Assembly: GCA_950295325.1 (NCBI GenBank)
Contig: OX485803.1
Coordinates: 57,489,554-57,553,553 of the forward strand
DNA length: 64,000 bases
Direction of reading: 5' to 3'
Source: Polytrichum commune
Lineage: Eukaryota > Streptophyta > Polytrichopsida > Polytrichales > Polytrichaceae
The notes beneath the pieces were generated by a model. That model made no database searches, was not told the origin of the DNA, and was given only the letters and a program-made list of their open reading frames with translations. This document shows, in pieces, positions 11,027 to 23,723 of this stretch. Position 1 is the first letter of the stretch. The number at the start of each line of letters is the position of its first letter. Both the position numbers and the translations under genes were made by a program.

Positions 11027-14000
11027 GTTGAGTTTTGTTATGAAATACCAAGAGTTTGTCATCAGTTGCCACCTGGCTTTGGTGAACTGAAATAGCAGTT
11101 ACACTAGCAATAAGTTTGTCAAATTCCATATCTCAGGCTCCATAGCAATCAGGAGTAGATTATTATTATTATCATCATACATGATGGTGGCATTGCAACT
11201 GATCAAGTGAATCTCCTATTTCAAGTATATAGCAATACAAAATTTCATCATGTATATCGTCTTTCCAGCTTCTCATACACATACTGTGTCTAAATGCTGC
11301 TGCAGCTCCCTCTGAATCAGTAATCCACTTTGTTGGTTGTATGTCTTTGAATCAGTGGTCATCTGCAATAAGAACAGTTTCCCAAAGGTGATCACACACG
11401 AGATACTTTTGTCAAGAAATTTTTGTGCATTTTTCTCATTGGGTAGCAAACATTGCAGGAAATGATTCCACCCTGTAATGTTTGTATATTATGGTTTTAC
11501 TACTATCCATGAGTCTCTAAGGGTACATATCTGATACACTGGAATTTTGCATTAGTATATGTGCAAAGTTGGGTCTCAATACAGGTGTTGAAGGATACCA
11601 TCCCATTTGGGTCAGGCATTTCATACCTTGTACATATCCTATTGATACCCAGTTGAACCACAATATGCACACAAAACTGATCATGGCCTCCAGAAAAACT
11701 GGTTAGTTTAGATTGAATTGTCGTCTGGTTAAGGGGTGTAAGGTACTGAGACCTTAAAGTAACACCGTCCCTTTGGTGATACCTATTTTTAGTCCTAAGC
11801 CATCAACAAGTGAGTGCAATGGTGCCATCAAGTCATTGTTAAAAGCAATCAATTGTTTGCAGCATTAAGTATAAATATAACACCACTTTGGCCATAAATA
11901 ATTTCGGTGCAAGAAGGATGCAAGACACTTTTAGAAGAATGCCAATTTTGGCCAATCACAATGGCTAACTGGGGATCTATCCACTCAACGAGGTAGTGTA
12001 GGAAGCGATCCACAAAAGGGGGACAACACCTTCATTTAATATAAGATCCTCACCTGTAATAAGATTGATTTGCAATGATTCTCACTTAGCAATCTAGCAT
12101 CATAGAACCCCCTAGTTAAGAGTAAAAGGCTCTTTTCTTAAGACGTCTTTGAGAATTTATGTAGGGTGCATATCAATTCACACCCTTATTCCATAAAATC
12201 AACCTTTGTAATGTCACACTCTCTCTAATATCTTGAAACCCTAGAGAATGGATATTCTTAGTTCAAATCTCACTCCTTATTGTCACATTCCTCTCCCTTA
12301 TATAATGCAAACTACCAAGGAAGTGAACCCATACCCTCGCATTGCGCCAACCATCTGTAACTAGCAATCGGTTCTTCACATTCATTGATCAATAAACCCA
12401 CTTTTACCCCAAACCAACCCCAAATTCTCTGAAACCGCCCCGCTTTTCACTTTGCGTCAAAAATATTCGGAAAATTTAGGGTGTGCTCCAATTATAGTAG
12501 AGTCACCTATTCTTGATCAAGACCCTACCAACAATCTATAGGGTACCAAATTTTCAATTAGGCTAGGCCTAAATTTCGATAAGGTTGGCACTGAATTTGA
12601 TTAGGCGGAGTGCTAAAGTGAAGAGGAATGAGCGGTTCAAAGAAGCAATTTTGGCAAACCCTTGACATAGGTAATATGTTCAAGCCAAATTTTGGCTTGA
12701 AGAAGAAGAAAAGAACAGTGTCAAACATCAACAAGGGGCCCACCTTAGCAATAAGTAGAAGTGAAATATGTTGTGCATAGTGTAATTTGAATTGAAGGAA
12801 CAAAATTACCAAAAAAATCACAATCCTCCTTATTTCTATCTTCTTACATAGAAAAAAATTGCACTCCCTTATACTTCTCCATATTTAGCACACTATATTT
12901 CTCCATTTCTAGCATAGAAATCTTAAGTGATTGGTTGTGGGAACCTCTACTCTGCAGGAGTAGGAGGCACACACAAGTATTCATTTTGGTTGGGGTGTTG
13001 GTTATAGGACCCTCTAAAGTTGAGGCATCCATAACCGACAGAATATAAGAGTTTGCAAATGTTTAGGAGGAGTAGTAACAAGGAATTATTTCTCTTGCAA
13101 AGAGAAACAAATTCTAAGGAGCCATGTCCAAGGAAGATTCTTTGGTAATTTTAGTATATTCCATAGATTCTTCTAAAATGGTCGGTAACTGTGATTTCTA
13201 GACTCAACCAGGTCATATGTAACTAGCAATCAGTTCATTGCGTTCATTGCTAAGGACAATGCCAAAATTATTATTAAAAAAAATCATCATGCAAGCAGAA
13301 TATGTTACAAACTCCAAAGCAGTAACATCAAGGTAACACATAGTCAATCTAAAGGTTAACTCATAACCACTCATCTAAATTCTAGTACTTGGTTATAGTA
13401 GTTGCCAAAGCTCTTATGAGAGTAATCAATCACAAGCCTCCACCACATAAACTTCAACTCCAATAACTCAAAAAATATGATCAGCATGTCAATAACTCAT
13501 CCATGTCAGCATTACATGACCCTAGTGAGCAATTAAATGGACATGGTCAACTACAGATGCCTCGACCTTATCTTAATATACAGATACATGATTTCTTTTC
13601 TGAGGCACATCATCAAGTACGCCGTGCATTCTAGTCAAATTTTCAACTTCCCTGCACATGATAGCATGTTGTGTGATGAAGTTCCTTGCCTCCAGCTCCT
13701 AGTATAACCAAAATGCTCCACAGGAAGGGACATATATGTACCAAACACAAAGGTTGTTCTATAACTATTCTGTGCATCAGTTTCACTTCTGACTTGGATG
13801 ACACCAAATACCACAAGTCACTAAAGTTCTTTGCACGTCAATATGATTGCATAAAGAGAGGATCTTCAGTTTGGAGCCTTCTAACTCCTGCCCCTCATTG
13901 CCAACTTTGAAAAATTGAAATAAGAATCTTCAAGATACATAATACCTACCGGATGAGACATTTACTAAGCTGATCCGAATGTCAAAAATGTAGTTGGAAG

Positions 14001-15503
14001 TTGAAGCTGATATAGCTGTCAAGAATGTTGTTGAAAGTTATTTACTTAAAAATATTTTCGATGTTTCTACAATCAATCGCTCATTCAAATAGAGAGCAAT
14101 TTCAGCCAGTTGAATACATTCCGCTTCAGAAATGGCAATTACCTGTAGATTAAGGTGTTGGCTCTAAATACTAGATGCAGTACACAATTGTGACACTGCC
14201 CAACAACAAAAATTGTGAAAATTATGCCATGATACTGTGCCCAACAACAATGTGAGAATGCCACCACATGTTGGGACTACTCCATCGTCCATGACTCAAG
14301 CAGGACTTGCCAACCACAAAGCATCAAAATTCATTAGGTGCCAGGAGGATTGGATGGCAGCAATTCTTCCAGTACAAACCACAGGTCTACGCTGTTGCAT
14401 CAATCTGTCATCCCACAAACAGGCGTGGGGGACATGGTTACATGTTTCTATATCTTCTTTGCTTGATCCAGATCACATACCGTCGCTGATTGTGCTCTTG
14501 GCAGGCGATACCAACAATATCAACAATGATACACAACATCTGTCCATTGAAACATTAGAGGCCCACAAAATTTGAAATTGCATGCATATGAATGAATACG
14601 AATAGTTGGGTAATCTGATACCACAATGCTAGAGTGAGTGTCTACCCGTTCTTGCAAGATCCACGTTCCGAAATACCTGCGAACCTCGCCTTACACATAA
14701 AACATAAAAGGTTGCAAATCAAAGCTGGCTGGACTGTACTTTCAAGGGTTAACAAGAAACTGAAAGGAAAGCACTGTTGTATTACAATCTTCTCTCATAT
14801 TCACATTAAGACTCCAGAAAGACACATTGTCAAGCGACCAAATTCAGACATGTGCCAAGTCGGGAAGTCATTCAACAGATTTGTTATCCGCTTCACTACT
14901 TGTAGCATCAATTACATTAGTCACTTTGAGCTTGCAAGCCATATCAATAGCTCTCATAGTCTCAAATAGCATGACAATAAAAATGGTTGTTGTCCCACCT
15001 CCTTCCTGCCTACATACAACTGACCTGTTACCTACCTGAAGAGCAGTAGCAGATGTTTAATGAGAAATGTCCTAGCCTTTGAAGCCATTGTTGGGTCACA
15101 CAGCCTGACACTCAGGCTAGATGTATGAACAGTAGGGAGATGGAAGACCTAGTCTAGCAGTTGCTTAAGGCAACCCCTACAAGTCGTCAAGAATCATCCA
15201 CACAAGGTGGACTGGGAGCCAAAGTGTGATTAGGTACAGTACAAAAACCTCCAAACCCCCATTGAATGTGGAACAACTCCTAGGTTACAAACCTCATCCT
15301 CTTGTTTGGGAAGAGCTCACATTCATGAGATAGTAATAGCTATATTTCGTTGTGAGGGACATATGTATGTCCGCACTTCCAGGGCTCCCTGTATTAGAAT
15401 GTTTCTGAGAACAGGGGAACCTGATAACACCCACAATAGACACCCAGGTTTGTTTGATGTTATTCAGATCACCTCACGCGACTGATAAGGTAGAAGGTTT
15501 TCC
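11027..15503. other. Convergent intergenic region between MFP2 and the auxilin-like gene
   Basis: It should contain the 3' UTRs of both converging genes. I see no canonical AATAAA close to either stop. No gene is recognised. A single-arm copy of the hairpin repeat found complete at 39980-40257 lies at about 13146-13250 ('tcttctaaaatggtcggta', 'agactcaaccaggtcatatg', 'taactagcaatcagtt'). Two short open minus-strand stretches (about 14868-15020 and 14040-14150) look exon-like but match nothing I can name. Confidence 0.6.
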
Positions 15504-18500
15504 TCAATACAGTTCATTGGCATTGAATTTAGCGAAAGCATCTTTCAAAAGATCAAAGACCTTCTCTGCAATGTACTTCTGTTGCACAGTGGCTCCTTTT
15601 TGCTGTACCTTGTCAGGGTGGACACAAAGGATTGCTTTCTGGTAGGCTTTCTTCACTGAAATACCTGTGATAAGATCTGTCAAGGACATAGGTTTCCAGT
15701 TGCACTCAGGCCACAACATCAAATGCAAGGAAGAGAGTAGAGCTCGCAAATTCCCTTCTTTCCCAGTTGCCCACCGCCGGATCTCAGCATCCAGATTTCC
15801 AGCAGCCCTGCTTCTCTCAGCTTGTTCCATGAGTTGAGCTTTATCACGATCGTTCTTTTCTTTCAGAGCTTGGGCTGCACGCTCTGCCATGCGATCATGT
15901 CGCTCCTTCCTCAATTTTCGTCTCTCAGGAGCTTCCCCTGGAATCTCTTGAAATTCATCTCCTGATGGCGCTTGCTGTGTTAAGAGCGTCGTCCAGTCCT
16001 CAACAACTTTCACTGGTGTCTGAGGTTTTCTAGCAGTTGGGGCAGGGGCTGGAGCACTCCCAGTGGAAGAATAGACAGGGTTTTGTGGTGAGGGTCGTCT
16101 AGCTTCAGACGCATAAGCAGTAGGTTGGTTTGTAGGTGGCCGTTGTCTGGGTTCACTAGTTGCCCGGCTACTTGCACTGGTCGGGCGGAGCTGTTCAGCT
16201 GCTCCTCGTTCTCTCTCCCTCCTCCTATCTCTTTCCCTGTCTCGCTCTCTCTCCTTTTCTCTCTCTTCCTTCTCTCTTCTTTCTCTTTCCCTGTCCCTCT
16301 CTTCTTTTGCCTTGTCTCGTCTTGCTCTCTCCTCCCTCTCCTTCCTTTCTCGCTCCTCCCTCTCTCTCCTGTCACGGGATTCCCTCTCTCTCCGCTCTCT
16401 GTCCTCCCTCTCAGCGCGCTCCTTTTCTCTAGCAGCTGCTGCTGCTCTCTGCAACGCAACCTTCTCAGCTCTCTCCCGTGCTTCAATAAAAGCTCTTTCC
16501 GCTGCAGCCTTCTCAACCCTCTGCTGTGCTTCAAGAGCAACTTTTTCTGCTGCTCTCTTGGCCCTTTCTGCTGCTTGATCATTGTCTCTAGAATCTCTAG
16601 AATCGTCCTGCCTAGGGGGCACTCGTTCCTCAGGCTCCCTTGGCATCTCCTGTTCACGCAAACGATCCCTCAGCTTCTCCCTTTCTCTTAATCTTTCGCG
16701 TTCTCTCTGCCTCTCCGCCCTCTCCCTCTGGGCAGCCTCTCGCTCTTTCTGGACCATAGCAGCTTCCCTTTGTCTGGCAGCAGCTCTTTCTCTAGCCAAT
16801 TCTGCCTCCTTAGATTGTTCTTGCACCTTTGATCGTGGCCTGTACTCTGTTTGCTCAACTTGTCTTGCTGGATCCCTCTCCCTCTCCCTCGGCAATCTGT
16901 ACTCTGCTGCACCCCTCATGGCAGCAGCACGCACATCTGAGCCAGGTCTTGGTGGGGCTCGTGACGGAGGAGGCGAAGAGGACGGTTGCGTTACCAACTT
17001 AACATCATCGATGGTCAACCACTTCTCTTCAAATATGTCCACTGATGGATTTCCGACAACATCCTCACCATTACTTGCATCTTCTGCTGGCATTGCAGGA
17101 CCATCAAACTTCGGCTCATCATCAAACTTTGGCACAGATCCATTTGATACTGGTTCATGATTTGCTTTATAGGATCGTGAGGGATATGAGGGAGATGGGA
17201 CTTCCGGAGGCTCATTCAAGTCCACATTGAAAGGCACAGCATTATAACTTCGCCTCACAGATTTCTCACTTCGGCTGCTGAAGCTTCGCGAGCCCTCTTT
17301 GTCATCTGAGACAGATTCATCCTTCACTTTGGAAGTGGCTACAGGACTAGGCTTTGGAAATCCGTCGAATAAATCAAAAGATCCGCTTCCATCATTCCCG
17401 TTGGCGTTAGAGACCTTCTCTGCGGCGGTACTTGAAGGGACTGATCCAGGGGGCATACTGAATGGATCTGAGGGGCCTACAGGGAAAGCACTGGTTGGGG
17501 GTGGTCCAGCATCTGTGCCTATGCCCGCAAAAGGGTCAACCTCTGTAGAAGTAGAGAAAGGATCGTCATCCGATGGAATATCTAATGTGACAGGTGGCAC
17601 ACCACGCATTTCATCTGCATCCAGGCTTGACACAGGAGGTAGGCCTCTAGAAGCATCGGCATCTCCAGTAGCCTGAGCAGTCGGAATGCCTCGAAATGGA
17701 TCTGCATCACCAGCAGATTTCACAGATGGAATCCCCCGGAAAGGGTCCGCATCGCTGGCAGCTGAAGCACTTGGGATGTTAGCAAACACATCATCCTCGT
17801 CATTAGTTGTTATGATTGGAATGCCACGAAATGCATCCGGACCTACAGTAGGTTGGCTTCTTTTTGGCTCTCCAGCGTTAAAACCTGGAAGTATGTCATC
17901 GAATACAGGTTCAGAGTGCTTCGTCCGAGGAGGGCTAGATCCCGGGGATCGAAATGGAGTGGACGCCTTTGCACGAGTTGCAGAAGTTGCGAAGCCTCCC
18001 AAGAGATCACCATCGATAGAGGCATGAAGACTTGCAGACCTCGGCGCTGGTTTTGAAGCACCAAAGCCCCAGTCATCATCAAACATGGGCTGGGATTGTG
18101 TAACCTGTGCAGCAGGCTTGGACATTCCAAAGGAACCCAACAAGGAATCCTCAACATTGTGACTACCAGATCCAGTCCGTGTATTAGATCTTTCAGAATG
18201 ACCTAGCCCTCCAGAGAAGATATCATCAACAGACCTGGATGAATTATGATCTGCAGTCCGAGGCTTAGACGATCCAAAGCCTCCGAGGAGATCTTCACTG
18301 AACAAATTTTGGCTAGATCGCGGCCTTGATTCTGAAGTTGAGAAACCTCCCAGTAGATCGCCAAAATTGTTTGATGAGGTGCTTCCCACAGGTGCCCCGC
18401 CGAAGACATCATCGTAAACAACTCCCGCTCCGCTGCTTCTATTATTGAGAAAACACCAGGATTGACATCAGACAGAGACACAATAACCTTTGAAGAAAAC

Positions 18501-20526
18501 TTTTGAAGGACTCAAGCTCGGCAATATTATGCATTGTTTCCAGCTTACCAACTTGGCTTAAGAATGACATCACTTGGAAGTGGGAGCATCTCCAATCTTT
18601 GTCAAAGATGTTCAGCAATCATTGAGCAATCATTGAGAGATGCCAGAAGTGAGTACGTAACGAATTCAACTAACTACAAAATGGTTGTATTGAAGATGTA
18701 AAGGTCCAAAGGATCGGAACCTCGCAACAATGTGAGCACAGAATGTCATTGGCTTGCCAAATTGAGACATTAACAAGCCAATTAGTGTAACCGAAGTAGC
18801 CATATAAGACAATAGAATTCAGCGACAAGAACCGAACTCTCCTTGCTAATTGAAGACACTCGCTATCGAATCCATCCAAAAGTCCAGAAGCACCCAGGAC
18901 GTATTGGAGATGGTTGTTAGGGCGCAATAACAAGCTCTTATGAAGACATGGCTATGCCATCAAGCAGAACTGAGGATTATATGAGAATGACATCGCATCA
19001 CAAAGTTCCCCATTGGTCAATAGTCTGGACAGAGGCATGCAACGCAAAAGAGATGTCAAAACCTGATGACTATAGTCAATATGTGGTGATTGCTACTCTG
19101 TGGAGGCAAAATTCCTTTCACCCTAAATCAGTGTAGGAAGCCTCTTTAGAAACAAGGAGACCAAGTACAAGATTGAGAACAATATACAGACCAGCAACTC
19201 AAGCAAGCTTATCAAGCACTGACTTCAAGCAGAAAAGCAGTGGAAGAGCCAAATTCATAAGCATCTCATGAGAGGGGCAAAAGAGACAGAAACTGTCAAA
19301 TCTTAAGTCTTTGAGGCCTTGAAGACAAAGAGAAGTTTCATCGATGAAACATGCAAGAGAGCCAGTGACCATTGATTAATAAATGGCTGCATCTGAGATA
19401 TCAGATTCTCAGTTAAACAAATAGTTTCGTGCTGGTAGACTCCTGTCAGTTCAAATGGCGAACAGCGAAGGTTGACCAGGCTACAAGCAACACATAAGCT
19501 GGATGGTGAAGGCTAAGCTGGAAAATGGATGCCAAGCTAGTTATGTACTTAGATACCAGAAGCACTGATTGAAGAGATTTTGCGGATTTTCCTAGAGATG
19601 GCACACAGTGTTATACTCTGTGCAGCAGCATCTCCGATTACTGAGTGCACAAATGCTATAATCAGCTGGAGGCTTTCCAGGTTATCATTCGTGAAAGAGA
19701 GCATGAAACACGTTGAAGATAGCCTTCAACTTCTTCTTTCTACGAGTCAAAGAAACCAACCAAGGCTCCCCTACTGACCTACCATGGTCATACCAAATCA
19801 CAGCTCCTGGATGGTAAAGGCTAAGCTTGAGAAAGGGGAACTGGCCATATACTTAAGCTAACAGAAGCACTGATTGAAGGGATTTGGCTGATTTCTCTAG
19901 AGATCGCACACGGTACGATATTCTGGCGTGCAGCACCACCGACTACTAAGGGCACAAATGCTACAATCAACTAGAGGCTTTCAGTGATCTTTCGTGAAAG
20001 ATTTACTTCAAGCACGTTAAAGATAACCTTCAACTCCTTTCTTCAAGTCAAAAGAAACCAACCAAGGTTCCTCCTACTGACATATCATACCCATTACCAG
20101 ATCAGAGACAGCTTCCACGCAGACACGTCATCGTTAGTAGAACAAACAGAGCAACACACTCTGAAAACGTACGAAGACATGTTCCATGATGGCATTGCAG
20201 TGCAAAACTTACTTGGACGCACTGGCACCGAAAATATCATTCGACGAAGACCCGCCAAAGACGTCGCTGGTACTACTACTCTCTGAGTAGCGATTTGAGC
20301 CCTTGGAGTTGCCATTCCCGCTCTTAAAGAAAAGATCATCGTCGTCGCCACCTTGCCTGCCCGACCGACTCCCAGATCCACTCCTTCCCAAGTCCCCTGC
20401 GCCCGATCCAGCTCGGCTGTGCCCCCCGGTTGAGCCTCCGCCTCCCACTCCTCCCGCCATCGGCGCACTCTTCCCTTGCGGCTTCAACCCATAGTTCCGT
20501 TGCAATATGTTGGCGAAATCCTCCAT
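15504..20526 (-). CDS. Auxilin-like J-domain protein (clathrin uncoating co-chaperone), two exons
   Basis: Auxilins recruit Hsc70 to clathrin coats through a C-terminal J domain to drive uncoating of vesicles. Exon 1 is 20213-20526 (ATG at 20526), donor GTAAGT. Exon 2 is 15504-18438 with acceptor ATAG. The joined phase gives about 1082 residues. The N-terminus includes YGLKPQGK and, across the splice, VVYDDVFGG, as in plant auxilin-like proteins. Residues about 130-300 repeat DLLGGF/DDIF/DSLLGSF motifs and 306-390 repeat D-A-D-P-F-R-G-I-P, which resemble clathrin- or adaptor-binding DLL/DPF motifs. Residues about 620-885 form a very R/E-rich predicted coil. The J domain at the C-terminus has HPD at 1045-1047 and ends in NANELY. 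Exon 2 carries nearly all of the protein, including the J domain, without an intron. No ATG lies in frame just upstream (the next extension is a TTG). The exact paralogue name is uncertain. Confidence 0.93.
18439..20212 (-). other. Intron 1 of the auxilin-like gene
   Basis: A 1774 bp intron separates the glycine/serine-rich N-terminal exon from the rest of the gene. The donor is GTAAGT and the acceptor 'caataatag' on the minus strand. The 5' third of the intron contains a tandem duplication (separate entry); elsewhere I see nothing recognisable. Confidence 0.85.
19500..20115. repeat. Tandem duplication of a roughly 308 bp unit in the auxilin-like intron
   Basis: Unit 1 (19500-19807) and unit 2 (19808-20115) share the ordered blocks 'ggatggt(g/a)aaggctaagct', 'agaagcactgattgaag(a/g)ga', 'ctagagat(g/c)gcacac', 'gggcacaaatgctacaatca' (with variants), 'tcgtgaaag' and 'aaagaaaccaaccaaggtt'. 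Substitutions and small indels are common, so the duplication is old. Confidence 0.85.
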
Positions 20527-21146
20527 TCTTGCTCCCCCTCCCCTCCCCTGTTCTCTCCCAGATCCGCAACAGCTAGGGTTCCAAGTTCCAACCAACCAAA
20601 CCCTGAACTCTTCGTCCTGTCACTCCCGCTTACTCCTCTTCCCGTCCTCCTCTCCTCCCCTTTCTCTCTTCCCACAACCTCTTCCCTCCTTTGGATCTGC
20701 ACGAACCCTACGCTCGGAGTCCTCCCTACTACCTAAGACTGCTTCCCAAAGACCTTGCTCGCTCACTCCATAGCCTCCATCATTCTTTGGTGCGCCAGAG
20801 AAATCCACACAGTCCGCGGCCTTGCGCCCCGCTTCTCCCTCATGGCCCGATCTGCGAACTGTGTCTGATGATGTTTGAGGGTCAAGCAACGAATGCAATT
20901 GCAGTGCGAAGCTGGTGAGGTGAGGCGAGGCGAGGCGAGCTGCGGTAGGGCTGCGCTCGCAGGCTCCTCCCGTGGAATTGGTAACGCGGAAACACCCACT
21001 CCAGCTATGGCCCTCGAGACCTCCTCTCTCTCTCTCTCCCTCTCTCTCTCCCTCTCTCTCTCCTCTTTCTCTCTCCTCTCCCTCTCTCTAAGTTTCCGTC
21101 TGCGTGCTACTTTTTACCCATGTACTTACCATGGGGGTGGGGGCAA
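20527..21146 (-). promoter_or_regulatory. Probable 5' leader and promoter region of the auxilin-like gene, with GA/CT tract
   Basis: The sequence just upstream of the auxilin ATG is GC- and pyrimidine-rich on the plus strand (purine-rich on the transcribed strand), unlike the AT-rich surroundings. It includes a CT repeat at about 21021-21092, which reads as a GAGA tract toward the gene, and a short 'gaggcgaggcgaggcgagc' repeat at about 20921-20940. GA-rich leaders are common in plant genes. No TATA box or start site could be assigned. Confidence 0.45.
21021..21092. repeat. (CT)n microsatellite
   Basis: A CTCTCT repeat interrupted by CCC and TTT lies upstream of the auxilin-like gene. Confidence 0.9.
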
Positions 21147-21889
21147 CACTACACTAACTAGTCCTATTTAGTGTGGGTGGGAAATTGCACTAAACATTGT
21201 ATCTAATGTCATGTGGTATTTTATGCCACTGTGGTAAAAAAAAACTTAGTGACACTTCTTACACACAAGTTTACAAGTAAGTTCATCCCGAAGTACATTC
21301 ATTGTTCATCCAAACCTCAATCATTGAAACAAAGTTCGGTATACATGGATGATTGAACTTTGGATGAAAAACCACTTAGTAAGTGAGAGTAATTGCAACG
21401 TTGTAAATCTATAATGTCTAAAAAAGTTTACAAGGAATGACAATTAATGGTGGGTTTAGATTTAGTGTTGGTGTCACTATGCGAGCAGTTTAGAATTAGT
21501 GTTGGTGTCACTATGCATGCGGTTTAGAATTAGTATCGAGCAAGACAAATAGAATTGGTGACATTAGAGAGCTGACTAAAAAGGATATTTAGTTTTTGAT
21601 ACACAAGATATGAACGCATACACTAAGTGTCAATAACCCTATGAAAGTAAGTAACAATAAATGTAAATTCAAACACTCAATATCAACTATGGTAATATGT
21701 GGAAGTTATATGTTTAAATTTAGTGTTAGTAAGGATATGAAAAAAATGGAAGGGAGGTGGCAATAGGGAAGGTAGCGGCACATTTATGTCTAACACTCGT
21801 TGTCAAGGAATTTAAAATTAGTGTTGAGCAAGGTAGGGTGGTAACAACATTAAATATATCAAACACTAAATGTCATTTTTAGTGTAGTG
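21147..21889. mobile_element. CACTA-ended non-autonomous element upstream of the auxilin-like gene
   Basis: The left end CACTACACTAACTAGTCC...ATTTAGTGT is matched in inverted form by the right end ACACTAAATG...TTAGTGTAGTG. This CACTA terminus is the hallmark of the CACTA (En/Spm) superfamily. It has no coding capacity. The 3 bp flanks (CAA left, ATA right) do not match, so no clear target duplication. Internal sequence is shared with 30140-30560. Confidence 0.6.
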
Positions 21890-23199
21890 ATAGATAAGAT
21901 CCGGGGGGTCCATTAACTTCATTAAGAACCTTTGTACGGGACTCTTGACTATCACCTTACATGAAATGAAATGTCTATCTATAATAAAAGGTAGCATAAA
22001 ATAAAACATCCATGAATTCATATCAATTTCTTAGAAAAAATGATTATCATTGACCATAGTGCTTTGAGAACTAGGCATTTCGCGTGGGTTAGAATTTAGT
22101 GTGGACTCTAGAAAATTATTGATGCCCACATTGAGAGGATCATTGAGTGTACTTTCCCCATCCTCCAATATACTAAGTACAATAAATGTGGTGATTTAGT
22201 GTGGCATTCAAACTAGTGTTCCAATTTGAATTAGTGTGGTTTGGGTGACTTGTCGTGTAGCAACAAGTGCCACGTGTCACTCTCATTGCTTGTTGCCCAA
22301 CAATAAGTTGCAAGATCAGTTATGTGGATGGATGACGAACAATGAGGGTCACGTTGAATCACATATATAACTTCAAATCAACCATACGAATCAATGCGAC
22401 ATTCAAATCGGTGTGCCATGTTGATTATAGTGATCTTCGTGACTTGTCATGCATTATCAAGTGTCATATGACGCCCTCTCTACTTCCCACCTAGTGATTT
22501 GCAAAAGACTTGACGTGGCTCAATGATGAAATTATAGTGTGGTCTCCAACTAAGTTTTTTTTTTTTTTTTTCAATACATGGAGTGGTGTTTGTTTACATT
22601 TTTGGACACACAGTCCAATCTCATTGTAGCATGTATCTTCTTGGTACTCATCTTTAATTGCAAGCATTGCCATTTACCTCATAAATTTGAGTGCCCACTC
22701 GAGAAGAGTGACCACATAGAGCTCACAAACCCTAAGTGTGATGTCTTAGCTCATTGGCCTAACACATTTGGACCTTCAAATATGACAAAAGTACCTATAC
22801 TATTAGAAACAATGAAATTAATGGATTAGCCCAACATCTTTTTTTTCAATGAATCCGTATTCTTGCACTTGACTAAATCATATATACGTTACGGTAGTCT
22901 ACAGCAAGGGCAGGTTAATGCCAACACAATCACCGTTCCAAAGTTCTAGAGCAATTGGATGTCAATGGCCGCATGTTGAGCAAATGTTTTGGGGATAACC
23001 TAGTTCATTGATTCATATGCACATGTGCAATAAATCAGGACGGCATGGGTCTGACCTAATATGTATGCAAGTCAATTCCACAATATTTTGATTATGTTTT
23101 GTGTGAAGCAAACTTAATGCCCTTAGGAGTCTCAAATTCTTTGTGTTACTTAGAGTGCCAAACCCTAAATAAACCTTCCAACATAGGTAGCGAGCAATC
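21890..23199. other. Gene-poor repeat sequence
   Basis: No gene was recognised. A block around 22245-22310 ('gacttgtcgtgtagcaacaagtg', 'cacgtgtcac') is repeated at about 22437-22500 and again near 46620-46690. A run of T at 22556-22571 follows. The remainder is AT-rich sequence with no structure I can name. Confidence 0.5.
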
Positions 23200-23565
23200 T
23201 GGTCTAGTCCATAATATGGATTTCAACAGAGTTATCCGTACAGTTCCTCAAAGAGAGACGAAACCGTGGGTTTGATCCTTCTTTGAGAAAATTGGCTACT
23301 AAGAGCTCGTTAGCTCATTGTACATTGAAGAGTATTTTGAAAGTTGTGGGAAACTTTTGGGACCTCCTCTTTTCACCTCTCGAACTTTGAGAGAATTTTC
23401 AGATCTACAATAGGGATCCACTATCTAAATCTTGTATCAGCCTACACAAGACTAGCTTGGCCCACCCATCCTAGTAGGACAAGCTAGAAAGCCTTCTTAA
23501 ATAACCCAACACCACTTTTTAAGTATGATCATTTAGGCATTAAGAAAACTTTAGTGACTTTGTGT
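23200..23565 (+). repeat. Direct repeat, left copy (possible decayed LTR)
   Basis: This block matches 28205-28575 in the same orientation through 'cctcaaagag', 'gtgggtttgatccttctttgagaaaatt', 'gaagagctc', 'ttgagagttg', 'ctttgagagaa', 'agatct', 'cttggcccac', 'agcaccact' and 'ttagtgactt'-like segments. The copies are diverged by substitutions and small indels. The spacing (about 5 kb) would suit an LTR pair, but no gag or pol was found between them. Confidence 0.6.
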
Positions 23566-23723
23566 TAATTCTTATAAACCCAAGGTTTAGGGCTTAAACC
23601 CATGGTTTTGTCTCCTTTATTTCACAATGTCTAATGTCTGCTAACTCGGACACTAACATCTAGAATTTTAGGTGGTACATTGTTTATGGTATTCAATGCA
23701 ACTCGTCATGTTTCCCCTACCCC

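Noticed and set aside
14237..14575. 112-codon open frame in the MFP2-auxilin intergenic region
   Set aside because: No family resemblance, no splice context, and composition like random open sequence.
14868..15020. Minus-strand stretch with a GGGTTT-like motif resembling a chaperonin segment
   Set aside because: Only a few residues match and neighbouring sequence does not continue the similarity; not enough to call a CCT pseudogene.
16125..17160. Long open frames on the plus strand opposite the auxilin-like exon
   Set aside because: They are serine/leucine-rich shadows of the R/E-rich and charged coding sequence on the minus strand.
20527..20595. N-terminal extension of the auxilin-like protein to 20595
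   Set aside because: It would begin with TTG; the ATG at 20526 gives the expected plant auxilin-like N-terminus.
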